DNA of 64,000 bases from Planctomycetota bacterium (GCA_027296055.1 JAPUJT010000017.1:1-64000); one strand, 5' to 3'; numbered from the stretch's first letter, positions 17,644-28,241 are shown. Numbers and translations are program-made. The notes: generated by a model not told the origin, from the sequence alone.

Positions 17644-17674
17644 CCCGGGGACGGGCGCGAAGCCCGTCCCCGGG
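17644..17674. other. perfect 13-bp GC-rich hairpin (cccggggacgggc-gcgaa-gcccgtccccggg)
   Basis: Direct reading; immediately upstream of the tRNA array in minus-strand sense. Confidence 0.85.
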
Positions 17675-17778
17675 GTGGATACAGTGGTGTCGCCGCCTCT
17701 TCACTAGAGCAGTTTCACCACTCGGTCAGCGAGGCCCTTCTCCCCGAGAATCACGCTCAGGTTGGCGTCATCAGCAAT

Positions 17779-17816
17779 AAAAAAAGCCTTCCGGGGTTAA
17801 CGCCCCGGAAGGCTTC
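17779..17816 (-). terminator. Rho-independent terminator (minus strand)
   Basis: AAGCCTTCCGGGG...CCCCGGAAGGCTTTTTTT read on the minus strand. Confidence 0.85.
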
Positions 17817-18116
17817 ATGGAAAATCTACCAAGAATTGAAACCTTCCCTAGGGCGAACCCTCCTTGTCGAAGCCGCGCGATTCGGCGCTCCGAGGGATGG
17901 GATTTGACCAATCCGATCCCGCGGGCGTACCGGTGGCGACCTCGACCCCACCTATAGCAAGCATGGGGAGCCGCCTCGCTGGCTCGGTATGTCGTCTTGT
18001 CAGCGACTGTCTTTGCAACATTGGTCCGTACCCCTAGAACAGTTTCGTTGCCTCTACGATACTCTACCTTAGACGCACATGCATTCGAAATCTTTCGCTT
18101 TTTATTTTGGCGGTCA

Positions 18117-20042
18117 TTATTCCTCGACCACCGACTCTGGAGTCCGGGCAAGATGCTCGTCGAGGAACTTGACGATCGCCGAGTAACCGCGCTCCTGATT
18201 TTCCTTCTTCACGAAGCCGTGCCCTTCATCTTCGAACACCACGTAGGAGACCGGCACACCGTTCTTGCGGACCGCCTCCACGATCTCGTCCGACTCGATC
18301 TTGAGCACGCGTGGATCGTTGGCGCCCTGCAGCACCATCAAGGGCTTCTTGATCCTCTCGGAATGAAAGAGGGGAGACTTCGCCTTGAAGAACTCCTCAT
18401 CGTCGAAGTCGCCCATCTCCTTCTCGAGGTAGGCTCGGCGCGAGGCCCACCAGGGCGGAATGCTCTGAACGGTGCGATGCCAGTTGGATATGCCGAAGAG
18501 ATCGATCCCCACCTCGAAGGCATCCGGCCGAAACGTGAGGGCGGCCAGGGTCATATAACCCCCATAGCTCCCGCCGATGATGCCGATTCGATCTTTGTCG
18601 ACATACTCCAGGTCCCCGAGCATCTTCTTGCTGGCCACGACGTCATCCAGGTCCGCTTCCCCGTGTTTCCTGTCGTCGAGGTGAAAGAACGTCTTGCCGT
18701 AGCCGCTGCTGCCTCGATTGTTGATCGCGTAGATGACGTAGCCGCGGTTACAGAGCAGCTGGAGCAGGGCGCTGTACCCGATGCGGCTCTGTCCGCCAGG
18801 TCCGCCGTGCACCATCACGAGCGCGGGCACGGGACGATCCGGAGAGGCCTGATGAGGCTTGTAGAGAATGCCCGGTATCTCCACGCCATCGTACGAATCA
18901 AACCGTACCACCTCCCCCTCCACCAGGTCGGTCGGCTCGATGCTCCGGTTGAGGGACTGGGTGAGTTGCAGTGGTGATGTCTCGCCCATCTCGTAATAGA
19001 AAAGGTCGCGCGGCATACGGCTGCTGCTCATGTAGAAGGCCATGTGCTTCTCGTCCCGGGATAGACCAACGGAGGTGATGTCGGCCCCGGGGAGAGACGG
19101 CAGATCCACTCGTTCCATCGTCGCGGCATCGTAGAGCCGCAGTTCGGTCGAGGCATCGTTGTTGATGCCGACGACCATGTACTTTCCCTTCTTGGAGAAG
19201 TAGGCGTACGAGACGTCCCAGTCGACCTTCAGAACCTGTTCGACACCACCCTCCTCGAGCCCGTGGCGCACCAGGTACTTGAACTCGTCGTTCTTGTCCG
19301 TGAGATAGTAGAGATGCTTGCCGTCGGGGCTGAAGGTCTGGGGAGAGTTCTGCGCCGCCTCGGGATCGTCCGTGATGAGCGTCATCTCACCCTTGTCGCG
19401 ATCGAAGAGGTAGATATCGCTGTCGGCGTTCGTGACCGTCTTGGAGAGGGCCAACGTCCGTTTGTCTGGCGATATCGCGCTGAAGTTATATCCCTCCTCG
19501 TTCTTGTAGATCATCTCGCGTTTGTAGGTCTTGACGTCGTACTCGTAGGCGTCGAAGAATCGCTCGTCACGTTCGTTGGTGCCCACGAAGAACGACTTGT
19601 CGTCCTGAGCCCATCCATAGAATGATGCCTTGAGGGTCTCACCTGGTGTGAGGTCGGTGGCCGTTCCATCTGCCTCGCGAACGTAGAGGTGGTTCAGCTC
19701 GTTGCCGCCCCTGTCGCTGGTATAGAGGAATCTCTCATCTGTGGGGAAATAGGCGACGGCAAAGATCGAATCGTCCTTCGAGTCGGTTAGTCGTTCCGGC
19801 TCACCTCCGTGAGTGGAGATGGCATAGGCGTTGTATATCCCCGTTGCGTTGCTGCTCACCAGAAGCTTGGTATTGTCGGGAGAGAACGAGCTGCCCGAGA
19901 AGGTGGTCGTGCCCAGAAAGTCCTGGATCGTGTACCGCTTCACATCGCGGATCTGAGCGCGGTTTTGAGCGCAGCCGAAGGTGGATGCCGCCAGGATCGA
20001 GAACAGGACGATCGTGGATCTTGCGAGTGTACCCTTGGTCAT
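18117..20042 (-). CDS. S9 family prolyl oligopeptidase-like peptidase, lipoprotein
   Basis: Beta-propeller repeats, GIIGGSYGGYMT nucleophile, GPGGQS, DEGHGF catalytic His region, signal/lipobox AASTFGC. Confidence 0.9.
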   Translation of the reverse strand: MTKGTLARSTIVLFSILAASTFGCAQNRAQIRDVKRYTIQDFLGTTTFSGSSFSPDNTKLLVSSNATGIYNAYAISTHGGEPERLTDSKDDSIFAVAYFPTDERFLYTSDRGGNELNHLYVREADGTATDLTPGETLKASFYGWAQDDKSFFVGTNERDERFFDAYEYDVKTYKREMIYKNEEGYNFSAISPDKRTLALSKTVTNADSDIYLFDRDKGEMTLITDDPEAAQNSPQTFSPDGKHLYYLTDKNDEFKYLVRHGLEEGGVEQVLKVDWDVSYAYFSKKGKYMVVGINNDASTELRLYDAATMERVDLPSLPGADITSVGLSRDEKHMAFYMSSSRMPRDLFYYEMGETSPLQLTQSLNRSIEPTDLVEGEVVRFDSYDGVEIPGILYKPHQASPDRPVPALVMVHGGPGGQSRIGYSALLQLLCNRGYVIYAINNRGSSGYGKTFFHLDDRKHGEADLDDVVASKKMLGDLEYVDKDRIGIIGGSYGGYMTLAALTFRPDAFEVGIDLFGISNWHRTVQSIPPWWASRRAYLEKEMGDFDDEEFFKAKSPLFHSERIKKPLMVLQGANDPRVLKIESDEIVEAVRKNGVPVSYVVFEDEGHGFVKKENQERGYSAIVKFLDEHLARTPESVVEE

Positions 20043-20258
20043 GGGACTCCCCCCTTGTATGTCCTTGCTGGACTGACCGGATGTGAGAGCGATGGAACTC
20101 GTAGTGTACCACTATTGTGAAAGAAGGGTCCAGGGCATGGGCATCCGACTCCAGACGGCGCGGTTCAGGTTGACGAGCTTGATTATGCGGGTAAGATTGA
20201 CGAGGAATGATTGCGTAAGCTGTCCTATCCGGCACGACCCACTGAGGAGGAACTCGAG

Positions 20259-21266
20259 ATGAGGAAGGTCGTCTTTCTATCCGCCTTGGCCGCGCTTCTC
20301 TGTCTTGCACCCCCTTTGATGGCCCAGGAGGAACTGGTCGGAAAGGACGCCAGTGATTTCACTGTTGGAGACATGCTCTTCGACGGTGATGTGCTGGCCA
20401 GGAACTTCGAGGATAGCCGGGGAGAGGTCATCCTCATCAAGTACTGGGGCCTGAAGTGCGGTCCGTGTCTGGCCTCGATGCCGAAGGTCCAGAAGTTATG
20501 GACCGACTACAAGGACAAGGGCCTGCACATCTTCCACGTCGAGAGCCAGAATCATACCCCGGAGGAGATCCAGGGCTACTGTGAGAAGAAAGGCTATGAC
20601 TTTCCACAGACCTTGAGGAGCGGGGCAACCGACTTCACGGGCTATCCCGGGGGCAACGGTCTTCCGTACGCCTTCCTCGTCGGGGTCGACGGCAAGGTGA
20701 TCTGGCAGGGACGTCAAGGCTACGAGCAGGTCATCGCCGCGGAGATCAAGAAGGTCCGCTATGCCGGGTTGGGCAAGACGGAGATTGCTCCGGATCTCAA
20801 GAAGTCGGCGAAGCTCTTCTCGATCCGGAAGTACTCCGGTGCGATCAAGGAAGCCCGGAAGAGACTCGAGGCTGCCAAATCTGAGGGAGGTGATGCGGCC
20901 GCCATCCCGGATGCCGAGTACATCATCGAACGGGCCAACCGTGTCGGAGAGCGGATGATGGACTCCGCCGAGACGGCGAAAGAGGACCGGGAGTACGGTC
21001 GGGCGATCGGGACACTCAAAAGGATCTTGAAACAATTCAAGGGACTTCCGATAGCCGAGGAAGCCGAGGTGGAAATTGCCCGACTCAAGCAAGACCGCGA
21101 AGTCAAGAAACAGCTTCGCGCGGAGAAGAACCTGGCGGCGCTGATGCAGGCGATCAAGAAGGCCCCCACCAAGGAGAAGCAGGCGGCCATGCTCCGGGCC
21201 TTCGCCAAGAAGTTCGATGGTATGAAGGCGGCCGAGAAGGCTCTCAGTAGGGCCGAGAATCTGTAG
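20259..21266 (+). CDS. TlpA/redoxin-family thioredoxin-like protein with helical C-terminus
   Basis: Signal peptide; IKYWGLKCGPCLASMPKVQKLW redox motif; RBS gaggagg before ATG. Confidence 0.85.
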   Translation: MRKVVFLSALAALLCLAPPLMAQEELVGKDASDFTVGDMLFDGDVLARNFEDSRGEVILIKYWGLKCGPCLASMPKVQKLWTDYKDKGLHIFHVESQNHTPEEIQGYCEKKGYDFPQTLRSGATDFTGYPGGNGLPYAFLVGVDGKVIWQGRQGYEQVIAAEIKKVRYAGLGKTEIAPDLKKSAKLFSIRKYSGAIKEARKRLEAAKSEGGDAAAIPDAEYIIERANRVGERMMDSAETAKEDREYGRAIGTLKRILKQFKGLPIAEEAEVEIARLKQDREVKKQLRAEKNLAALMQAIKKAPTKEKQAAMLRAFAKKFDGMKAAEKALSRAENL

Positions 21267-21295
21267 AAGGATCCCACATCCGGACCGATCACGAA

Positions 21296-21330
21296 GCAAG
21301 GCCTCGGGGCTCGCCCCGAGGCCTTTTTCA
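21296..21330 (+). terminator. Rho-independent terminator
   Basis: aaggcctcggggctcgccccgaggccttttt. Confidence 0.85.
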
Positions 21331-21346
21331 TGTCTAGGTCATCGGA

Positions 21347-21688
21347 TCAAGAGAGTCGGAGAATCTTCTTCATCTCTTCGAGGGTCTGGTTCCAGTCTCC
21401 CTCGAACCGGAGCGCTTTGTCATCGATGTAGATATCCGCTGCTGGCTTGTAGGCGACGACCTTGTCGTAGGCCAGCCCGTTCGCCTGCAACCAATCACTC
21501 ACCTTTTCCATCCGCTTCTCGACGAGGTCGCCCCAGATCTTCGGATTGAACCTCGAGGAGAGCACGTAGATCTCGTGGCCCGAATCCTTGAGCAGCTTCA
21601 GCACTTCCCTTGCATGGGGCGCGACCGTCTCGTCGCGCATGCAGAGCGTGTCGTCGAAATCTACGCAGATTCTCTTCGATTCTCCCAT
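21347..21688 (-). CDS. HAD-superfamily phosphatase-like small protein
   Basis: ICVDFDDTLC motif I, LSSRFNP, DIYIDDKAL. Confidence 0.75.
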   Translation of the reverse strand: MGESKRICVDFDDTLCMRDETVAPHAREVLKLLKDSGHEIYVLSSRFNPKIWGDLVEKRMEKVSDWLQANGLAYDKVVAYKPAADIYIDDKALRFEGDWNQTLEEMKKILRLS

Positions 21689-21706
21689 CCGTGCAGCGCT
21701 CCGGCC

Positions 21707-22558
21707 TCAGATCTCGCTCACCTCGAGAAAGTAGGAGCTCCTCGAGCAGTTGATCGGGTAGATGCGAATGAAGTAGTTACCCGAGGGGATGATCGCGTCG
21801 AACAGGAGCCCGGAGGCGATCACGTTCAAGCTTGAATCCAGCAACTCCGCGGCGAGTGAATTGATCGGGCCGAGCGAGATGATCAAGATCTCGATGTCCG
21901 CCGTGCCACCCAGGCGAAAGCAGAACCAGTCCTCGTTGAGGCCGTCGTGGAGCGTAAGCCCGGGGACCGAGATCACCCCGAAGCGAGGGTCGGCGAGAGG
22001 GGTGCACATCGAGGGATCGTCGTCGGGCTCGTTCGCGTCGGGAATCCCCGCAGGGACAGTCGCCACGGCGGAGATTGCCAGCGAGTAATTGTTGAGCGTC
22101 TGGGTGGGACTGAACACCCGCACGTGGAACGTGCCGCAGGTGACGGTCGTCATCAGGTCTGGACCGGTCGGTTGGGCTTGGCCCAGGGCCAGGACCGTCC
22201 CCACCGAATCCTGAAGCTCCAGCTGGATGTCTCCCATGGCCGGATCGAAAGTCGCCGTCGCCGTCAGATCGGAAGGAAGACCCACCGTGAAGCAGTAGTA
22301 GTCCTGGTCGGTCAGCGAGTGCAAGGTGAGCATCGTCTCGGAGAAGTCGAGCACCACCGGCGAGCAGCTTGTCCTGTTCTCGTTCGGCTCGTGAATGTCG
22401 CCCGTGACGGGCACCCCGCTGTTTCCTGACGAGCCGGAGCTCTTGTTGCATGCGACGAGAATCAGGAGCATCGAGATGATGCCCAGCATCCGCAACGAGC
22501 GATCGTTCAAGACAATTCCCCTTCTTTCCTTCGTCCTTCGATGTGAGGCGAGGCTCAC
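21707..22558 (-). CDS. lipoprotein with two PPC-like (pre-peptidase C-terminal) domains
   Basis: LLILVACNKSS lipobox; repeated DEDWYCF/DQDYYCF-type motifs. Confidence 0.65.
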   Translation of the reverse strand: MSLASHRRTKERRGIVLNDRSLRMLGIISMLLILVACNKSSGSSGNSGVPVTGDIHEPNENRTSCSPVVLDFSETMLTLHSLTDQDYYCFTVGLPSDLTATATFDPAMGDIQLELQDSVGTVLALGQAQPTGPDLMTTVTCGTFHVRVFSPTQTLNNYSLAISAVATVPAGIPDANEPDDDPSMCTPLADPRFGVISVPGLTLHDGLNEDWFCFRLGGTADIEILIISLGPINSLAAELLDSSLNVIASGLLFDAIIPSGNYFIRIYPINCSRSSYFLEVSEI

Positions 22559-22773
22559 TCCACCACCCGATCGTATCGGAAGAGACGGAAGTGGGTCAAG
22601 GCCTCTTGCTCAGTGTGGCCTTCGCCTGATTGCGAGGTTGCCCCCGAAGCAATTCTTGCTAGTCTTAGGGTACGGGCCACAGGCCCGAGAGGGTCGGATC
22701 TCCGATCTGAGTGAATCATCTAAAAGTCGGACGGGGTGCGGCGTGCGGCATGGAGACCGCTCTGGAGGTACCC

Positions 22774-24573
22774 ATGGGTATTCGACGTCCGATACTCACC
22801 GGTTGGATCATCTTCGCCACCATCGCTCTCGTCGCCATCGGGCCGGCCTGCAACAAGAGTAGCGGCCGCAGGTCCAAGACAATCCTTCCCCTGGCGATCA
22901 CGACCACGACCCTGCCCGACGGGGAGCGAGGGCTTGCCTATTCGGCCACGATACAAGGAACAGGTGGCCTGGCTCCCTATACCTGGACGATCTCGGCCGG
23001 AGCCCTGCCTCCACCGCTCACCCTGGACGCGTCCTCCGGAGTCATCTCGGGGACTCCGAGCGCCACGGGGATCCATGACATCACGGTGGACCTCACCGAC
23101 GGCCAGTTCGTTCCCGTCACCGTGTCGGCGTCCTACCGGATCCTGGTCTACGGCCCATCCGGCTCGAACACTCCGCCGACCGTCGGCCTGGCGGGCGTAT
23201 TGGGCACGCAGAGGAACCTGGTGGATCTCTCCTACAAACTGATCGATGCGGACAGCGACCCGGCGACCATCACGGTGGATTTTTCCAGCGACTCGGGAAC
23301 CACCTGGTCGCCAGCCACGGAGGGACCCGGCGGGGACGGGACCGCTGTTGTCCGGCCCGTCAGGACCTTCCTACATCTATCAATGGGATTCCACGGCGGA
23401 CCTCGGCATCGTCCGGCTCGACACGGTGCGGATACGGATCACGCCTTTCGATCTGGTGGTGGGCACCGCCGATGAGACCGCGGACTTCACCGTGGACAAC
23501 ACCCCGAATCAGCCCGTTTTCACCATGGGTCCCTCGATGGTGCAGGGACGGATCAGACATACCGCCACCCTGCTGGCCAGCGGCTTCGTCCTGATCGCCG
23601 GCGGCACGGACTCGACCAACACCGTCCTGCAGACGGCGGAGGTTTTCGATCCGATCGGGAACACGTTCCTGCTCGTCCCGACTCCCATGGTCGAGCCGAG
23701 GGCGAAGCACTCGGCGGTCCGGATGCCGGACGATCGGGTCCTGATTGCGGGAGGGGTGGACGCTTCGTTCTTCGAGCACACCTCGGCCGAGGTCTTCGAT
23801 CCCGTGACAGGGGATTTTCAGGCGGTGGGTTCGATGCCGGATTTCCGGGCGAACCACACGGCGACAAGCAGCTCGACGGGAGTCTATATCCTCGGAGGCG
23901 ATTTCCTCTCGGGCTTCGTCCCGGTCCACTACGACGACGGCCTCGAGTTCGATCCGTTGTCGGATCTATTCATCAGCCCTGCGCTGGGACCGCTCGTGGA
24001 GAAGAGAAGTGAGCACCGCGCCCACGAGCTATCCAACGGACGTATCCTTCTCGTGGGCGGTGGCGAAGGGACCAACCTCAGCGTCGAGGAGTTCGACCCG
24101 GTCACGGGGATGGGGATCCAGCTCTCGATCTCGGCCGGCGGGGATCAGGCCATTGGCCACGACTCGGCGCTTCTGCAGGACGGAACGGTCCTCATCCTGG
24201 GCGGCCTGGCGGGGAGAGAACTCATATCGATCAACTGGGCGTACGATCAAGCCTTCGTCTACGACGCGACGGGCCCCGTAGGGTCACGGTTTACGGACGT
24301 GGGTCCGATGAACCACTCGAGACGGTGGCACTCCGCGACGATCATGAACGGTGGACGAGTTGCCATCGTCGCGGCGAGGACATCAACTTCAACCTGGTGG
24401 GTGAGGCGTCGCTGTACGATCCAGCCGTCCCGACGTTCCTGACGGCCGATCTCATGATCTTCCCGAGATACCGGCACGTCTCCGTCCTGCTCCAGGACGG
24501 TCGAATCCTGATCACGGGAGGGACCGCCGACGGCACCAACGTCATCTCTGTCGCTGAGTTCTTCGGGCTTTAG
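22774..24573 (+). pseudogene. kelch-repeat lipoprotein with Ig-like putative domain, split by two apparent frameshifts
   Basis: ORFs 22711-23475, 23246-24442 and 24325-24573 are consecutive pieces of one kelch protein (repeated ATLLASGFVLIAGGTDSTNTVLQTAEVFDP-type units). Confidence 0.75.
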
Positions 24574-25109
24574 ACTGCCGGGGATTCGCGGGCCTGCTTG
24601 ATCAGTTCCGAAATCTGGCCCCGGTGGTAGTTCTCGTGCTCGGCCAGGTGGTAGAGGATCCACTCGTAGCTGACCTCGTACTCTTCTGTCTTCCTGGTCG
24701 AGTATAGATCCTCCGATGACATCTTCCTCACGTGGTCGACGAGGATCGCCCGCGTCTTGCCGAGCCGATCGAGATGCTCGTCCGGGGAGATGCCCTTCAC
24801 AGGCCAGAGGCGACCCTCTTCATTCCGATACTCGAAGGGCAGTAGTGCACGAACTTCTGCCGGGAACTCGGCCTGGAGGATGTCCTCGTAGAGCCAGGCC
24901 ATGTCCGTGGCCGCAATGTGATAGAGAAGCGTCCCGACCGTGTTGGTCGAACAGGAAGGCCGGAAGTCGAGAAGGTCCGCGGAGACGCCGTCGACCGTCG
25001 AGAAGAGCTTCCGATGGGCATCTTCGAGCACCCAGAGCCATCGGCCGACGTCGAAACCGCGACCATCCGCCGGTCGGACGAGAAGACTCCGGAATTCAGG
25101 CGCTACCAT
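24570..25109 (-). CDS. DinB-superfamily protein
   Basis: VGTLLYHIAATDMAWLYEDI...LYHLAEHENYHRGQISELIKQ. Confidence 0.75.
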   Translation of the reverse strand: MVAPEFRSLLVRPADGRGFDVGRWLWVLEDAHRKLFSTVDGVSADLLDFRPSCSTNTVGTLLYHIAATDMAWLYEDILQAEFPAEVRALLPFEYRNEEGRLWPVKGISPDEHLDRLGKTRAILVDHVRKMSSEDLYSTRKTEEYEVSYEWILYHLAEHENYHRGQISELIKQARESPAV

Positions 25110-25114
25110 ATCGC

Positions 25115-26086
25115 TTACTTTTCTTCTTCTTCCTCATCCTCATCGTCCTCGTCCGACTCTTCCTCCTCCTCCGATTCGGGCTCTTCCATCTCTCCCTCTT
25201 CGTCGCCGTCGTCCTCGGCGTCGGCTTCTTCCTTCTCGGGGACCTTCGCCGCCTTCGCCTGCTCAGCGATCTCGAGGACATCCTCGATCGATCGGAGTAT
25301 CGTCGCTGACGCCGAGCGATTCGATCCGGCGCCCATGATGATGCTGAGGAAGCCCATCGCCATCGCCGAGTCGGGTCCCCCGCCCCCCGCCGCCTGCTTC
25401 ATGACGAAGAGACCTAGTGGCTGACCGGCCGAATCGAAGGCGAGACTGCCCAGAGATCCGGAAGACGCCTCGCCGTCGCAGATATAGAACGTCCGCGGTC
25501 CCTTCACGATGGCCTTGACCGTTCCGAGCGAGAGAGCCGGCACGCGATTCTGCAGCCGCCCCAGCCGGCTGAGGACGAAGATTTCCTCGAGCATCTCGAT
25601 GGGCTCAGTCCGGGGCTTGAGGTCGATCCAATCGAACTTTTTGTCTGTGTCCCGGGGCCGGATGAACGCGAGGTCGAGATCCGCATCCTTCAGCACGACA
25701 TCCGCCTCGAACTCGGTCCCATCCTCCAGGACGATGAGAGTCTCCTTCACGACGGAATCCAAGTCCCCACCGGGGAACATGCCGCCCATGCCACCCAGAA
25801 GGGCCTTGATCATGGTGGTGGGATCGAGCTCGGAGGCCGAGACGACCGTGAGACCCGAAGGATCGATGACGGTGCCGACCACCTCGATCTCCTGCTCTTC
25901 GTCCCCGCCGCCCATCGGTCCTCCTTTGATGGAGACGACCAGCTCGACGGTGACGACCGCCTTCGAGGATTTCGCTGCGAGCGCACGGGCCGTGGCGCGT
26001 ATATCGCCTTCGGCGCGTGCTTCTCCGGGGGCCCCGGAGAGTGCCAGGGCCGCCGCCACGGCGGCGATGGTAGAAATGAGCTTCAT
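25115..26086 (-). CDS. HtrA/trypsin-fold pseudoprotease with highly acidic C-terminal tail
   Basis: Signal peptide; trypsin-fold pattern with His and Ser motifs degenerate (VVSASEL, GSLGSLAF); tail EEEGEMEEPESEEEEESDEDDEDEEEEEK. Confidence 0.65.
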   Translation of the reverse strand: MKLISTIAAVAAALALSGAPGEARAEGDIRATARALAAKSSKAVVTVELVVSIKGGPMGGGDEEQEIEVVGTVIDPSGLTVVSASELDPTTMIKALLGGMGGMFPGGDLDSVVKETLIVLEDGTEFEADVVLKDADLDLAFIRPRDTDKKFDWIDLKPRTEPIEMLEEIFVLSRLGRLQNRVPALSLGTVKAIVKGPRTFYICDGEASSGSLGSLAFDSAGQPLGLFVMKQAAGGGGPDSAMAMGFLSIIMGAGSNRSASATILRSIEDVLEIAEQAKAAKVPEKEEADAEDDGDEEGEMEEPESEEEEESDEDDEDEEEEEK

Positions 26087-26114
26087 GTCGATTCCTCCCT
26101 TCCGTTCTGGATGA

Positions 26115-28241
26115 CTATTTTGGCTTATCCTCGCCCGGTTTCTCCGGCCAGCCGGGCTCCAGCTCGAGGAAAGACGTGCTGATCCCCCTCTTGACGAGGA
26201 TGGAGACATGCCTCGGCCTATCCGTGTGCAGGCGCTTCAGCTCCTTTTTCAGAGACTTGACGTCGGTGACCGGACGCCCCTCCACCGCCTGGATGATATG
26301 ATTCCTCGAGAGCCTGCCCATGGACGCCCACCCACCCGGTTGGACCTGGGTGACGAGCGCTCCCGTCTCCTCCTTCCCGAGGCGGAACCTGATCCGATCG
26401 AAATACGAAATGTCTCGGACCTTGAACTCCAGCACGACGTCCTCGTGGACCTTCAGCTCACGCACCGGCTTCGGTGTCTCGGAGAGCACGGACGCCACCT
26501 TCATCTTCTCTCCGCCGCGGATCACCCTGAATTCGGCAGTCGAGCCAATCTTGTAGGCGCGGATCATCGTCTCGAAGACTTCGGCATCGTAGGTCTCGGA
26601 CGCCTCGATCTTCTGGCCGTCGATGTGGGTGAGGATGTCCCCCACCTTGAATCCCGCCTTTTCTACCTCGCTGTCCGGATAGATCTGGGTGAGCCGGACC
26701 CCCTTCGTTCGCTTGAGGCCGAGCGCCTTGGCGAGCTTCTTGGACAGGACCTGCGTCGCCGCGGCAAACCAGGCCTTGCGAACCTCCGGGGTGGGATCCT
26801 GGGATTTCTTGATGCCGACCTCGACGAGGGTCATGAGACGTTTGGAGCGGCGATCGTAGGTAACAATCGTCGGGACGGGAGACTTCCTGTCCTCGATGAT
26901 TCTGGCGGTAAGTTCGACGAAGGCCTCCAGCGACTCGACCGGCTCGCCCCCGACTTTGACGATCACGTCTCCGCCCGAGAGCGATGGCTCGGCCTTGTCG
27001 GCCGGACCTCCTGCCCGGACGCTGCCGACGATGACGCCTTTCTTGTCCGGCCGTCGCATCCTCTTCGCCGCCATGGTGGTCACCTGGCGGACGGTGAGGC
27101 CCCATTCGACCGACTCGACCTCTTTCCCACGGGCGTCGTCACGCGCCTCTGGCATGATCGTCACCGTGATACTTTCCGTCTCCGCCCCGGGTCTACCGAT
27201 CTCCAGCGTGACCGGTTCCTGGAGATGGAGCGCCAGCAGCCGGGCGTTGAAGGCCGGCAGCTCTTCACGGAATTTCACGGTGATCTGCTCGCCGTTGACG
27301 GTGTGGACCACGTCGCCCGGCCGGACCCCCGCCTTCTCGGCTGGCGATCCGGGCACCACTCCCGAGACGAGGACGCCTCCTCCGACGGCGTCCTTGAGAA
27401 GCGGCTGATACACCGCGCCGAACCAGGGTCGACGGATCTTCCCGTGCTCGATGAGCTCGTCCACGATATCGCGAACGAGATCGGACGGGATCGCACCGGA
27501 CATCGAGCCGCCAATGAATCCGCCGAGTGCAATCTCGTTGATCCCGACGATCTCCCCTTTGAGGTTCACCAGCGGTCCCCCGGAGTTCCCCGGCTGGATC
27601 TGGGCGTCGTGGCCGATCCATTTGACGAGCGAGCCCACGTCCTCCCCGTCGATGTAAAAGCCTCCTATGAATCGCCGCGACATGATCAGGTCGATATTGG
27701 ATACGATCCCCTTCGTCACCGATTGGGAGAGGGCGAGCGGACAGCCCATCGCCAGCACCGGGTCGCCGACCTTGAGCGTGCTGGAGCTGCCGAACCGAGC
27801 CACGGGCAGCGGCGGGGCGTCCTTCTTGCGGGAGGTGAGGTCGAGCTTCAGGACCGAGATATCCGAGAGCGGGTCGGTGCCGATCAGAGTCGCGTCCAGT
27901 TCCTCGCGACTCGATAGGACGCACTTGAGCTTCTTTGCCTTTCCCGCCACGTGGTGGTTGGTGACGACGTAACCCTCCGGACCGATGATCGCTCCGGACC
28001 CCACCGCCTCGAACTTCCGTTCACGACCGCCGTAGTGCGTGATCGTGAGGACTTTGATCTGGACGAGGGCCGGATACACGCTGTCGATCGCCCGCGAAAC
28101 CTCGGGGCTGGGCCGCACGTTTTCGTCCGATTGCGCGGCGTCCCGGATGTACAGGGCAGGATCGGGTGCGAGGCACGACGACAGCGCCGCCAAAGCGACC
28201 AAAACCGCAGCATCAAGAGAGTGAGAGACGAACTGCTTCAT
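26115..28241 (-). CDS. HtrA/DegP-like serine protease with multiple PDZ domains, lipoprotein
   Basis: VVTNHHVAG, SDISVLKLD, QPGNSGGPLVN triad motifs; several PDZ segments; lipobox LAALSSC. Confidence 0.88.
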   Translation of the reverse strand: MKQFVSHSLDAAVLVALAALSSCLAPDPALYIRDAAQSDENVRPSPEVSRAIDSVYPALVQIKVLTITHYGGRERKFEAVGSGAIIGPEGYVVTNHHVAGKAKKLKCVLSSREELDATLIGTDPLSDISVLKLDLTSRKKDAPPLPVARFGSSSTLKVGDPVLAMGCPLALSQSVTKGIVSNIDLIMSRRFIGGFYIDGEDVGSLVKWIGHDAQIQPGNSGGPLVNLKGEIVGINEIALGGFIGGSMSGAIPSDLVRDIVDELIEHGKIRRPWFGAVYQPLLKDAVGGGVLVSGVVPGSPAEKAGVRPGDVVHTVNGEQITVKFREELPAFNARLLALHLQEPVTLEIGRPGAETESITVTIMPEARDDARGKEVESVEWGLTVRQVTTMAAKRMRRPDKKGVIVGSVRAGGPADKAEPSLSGGDVIVKVGGEPVESLEAFVELTARIIEDRKSPVPTIVTYDRRSKRLMTLVEVGIKKSQDPTPEVRKAWFAAATQVLSKKLAKALGLKRTKGVRLTQIYPDSEVEKAGFKVGDILTHIDGQKIEASETYDAEVFETMIRAYKIGSTAEFRVIRGGEKMKVASVLSETPKPVRELKVHEDVVLEFKVRDISYFDRIRFRLGKEETGALVTQVQPGGWASMGRLSRNHIIQAVEGRPVTDVKSLKKELKRLHTDRPRHVSILVKRGISTSFLELEPGWPEKPGEDKPK

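Noticed and set aside
15686-17780. Long overlapping ORFs on both strands (e.g. 15865-16785, 16133-16597, 17478-17780)
   Set aside because: They are translations through the tRNA array; repeated peptides such as GGxRTRT/LEP come from conserved T-arm sequence
24918-25424. Ser-rich (SSSSSSSDSSSSSDS) + strand ORF
   Set aside because: Antisense of the Glu/Asp-codon tail of the pseudo-HtrA gene
26208-27917. 569-aa + strand ORF opposite the HtrA gene
   Set aside because: Antisense of a gene with clear HtrA motifs; high-GC shadow ORF with no domain signal
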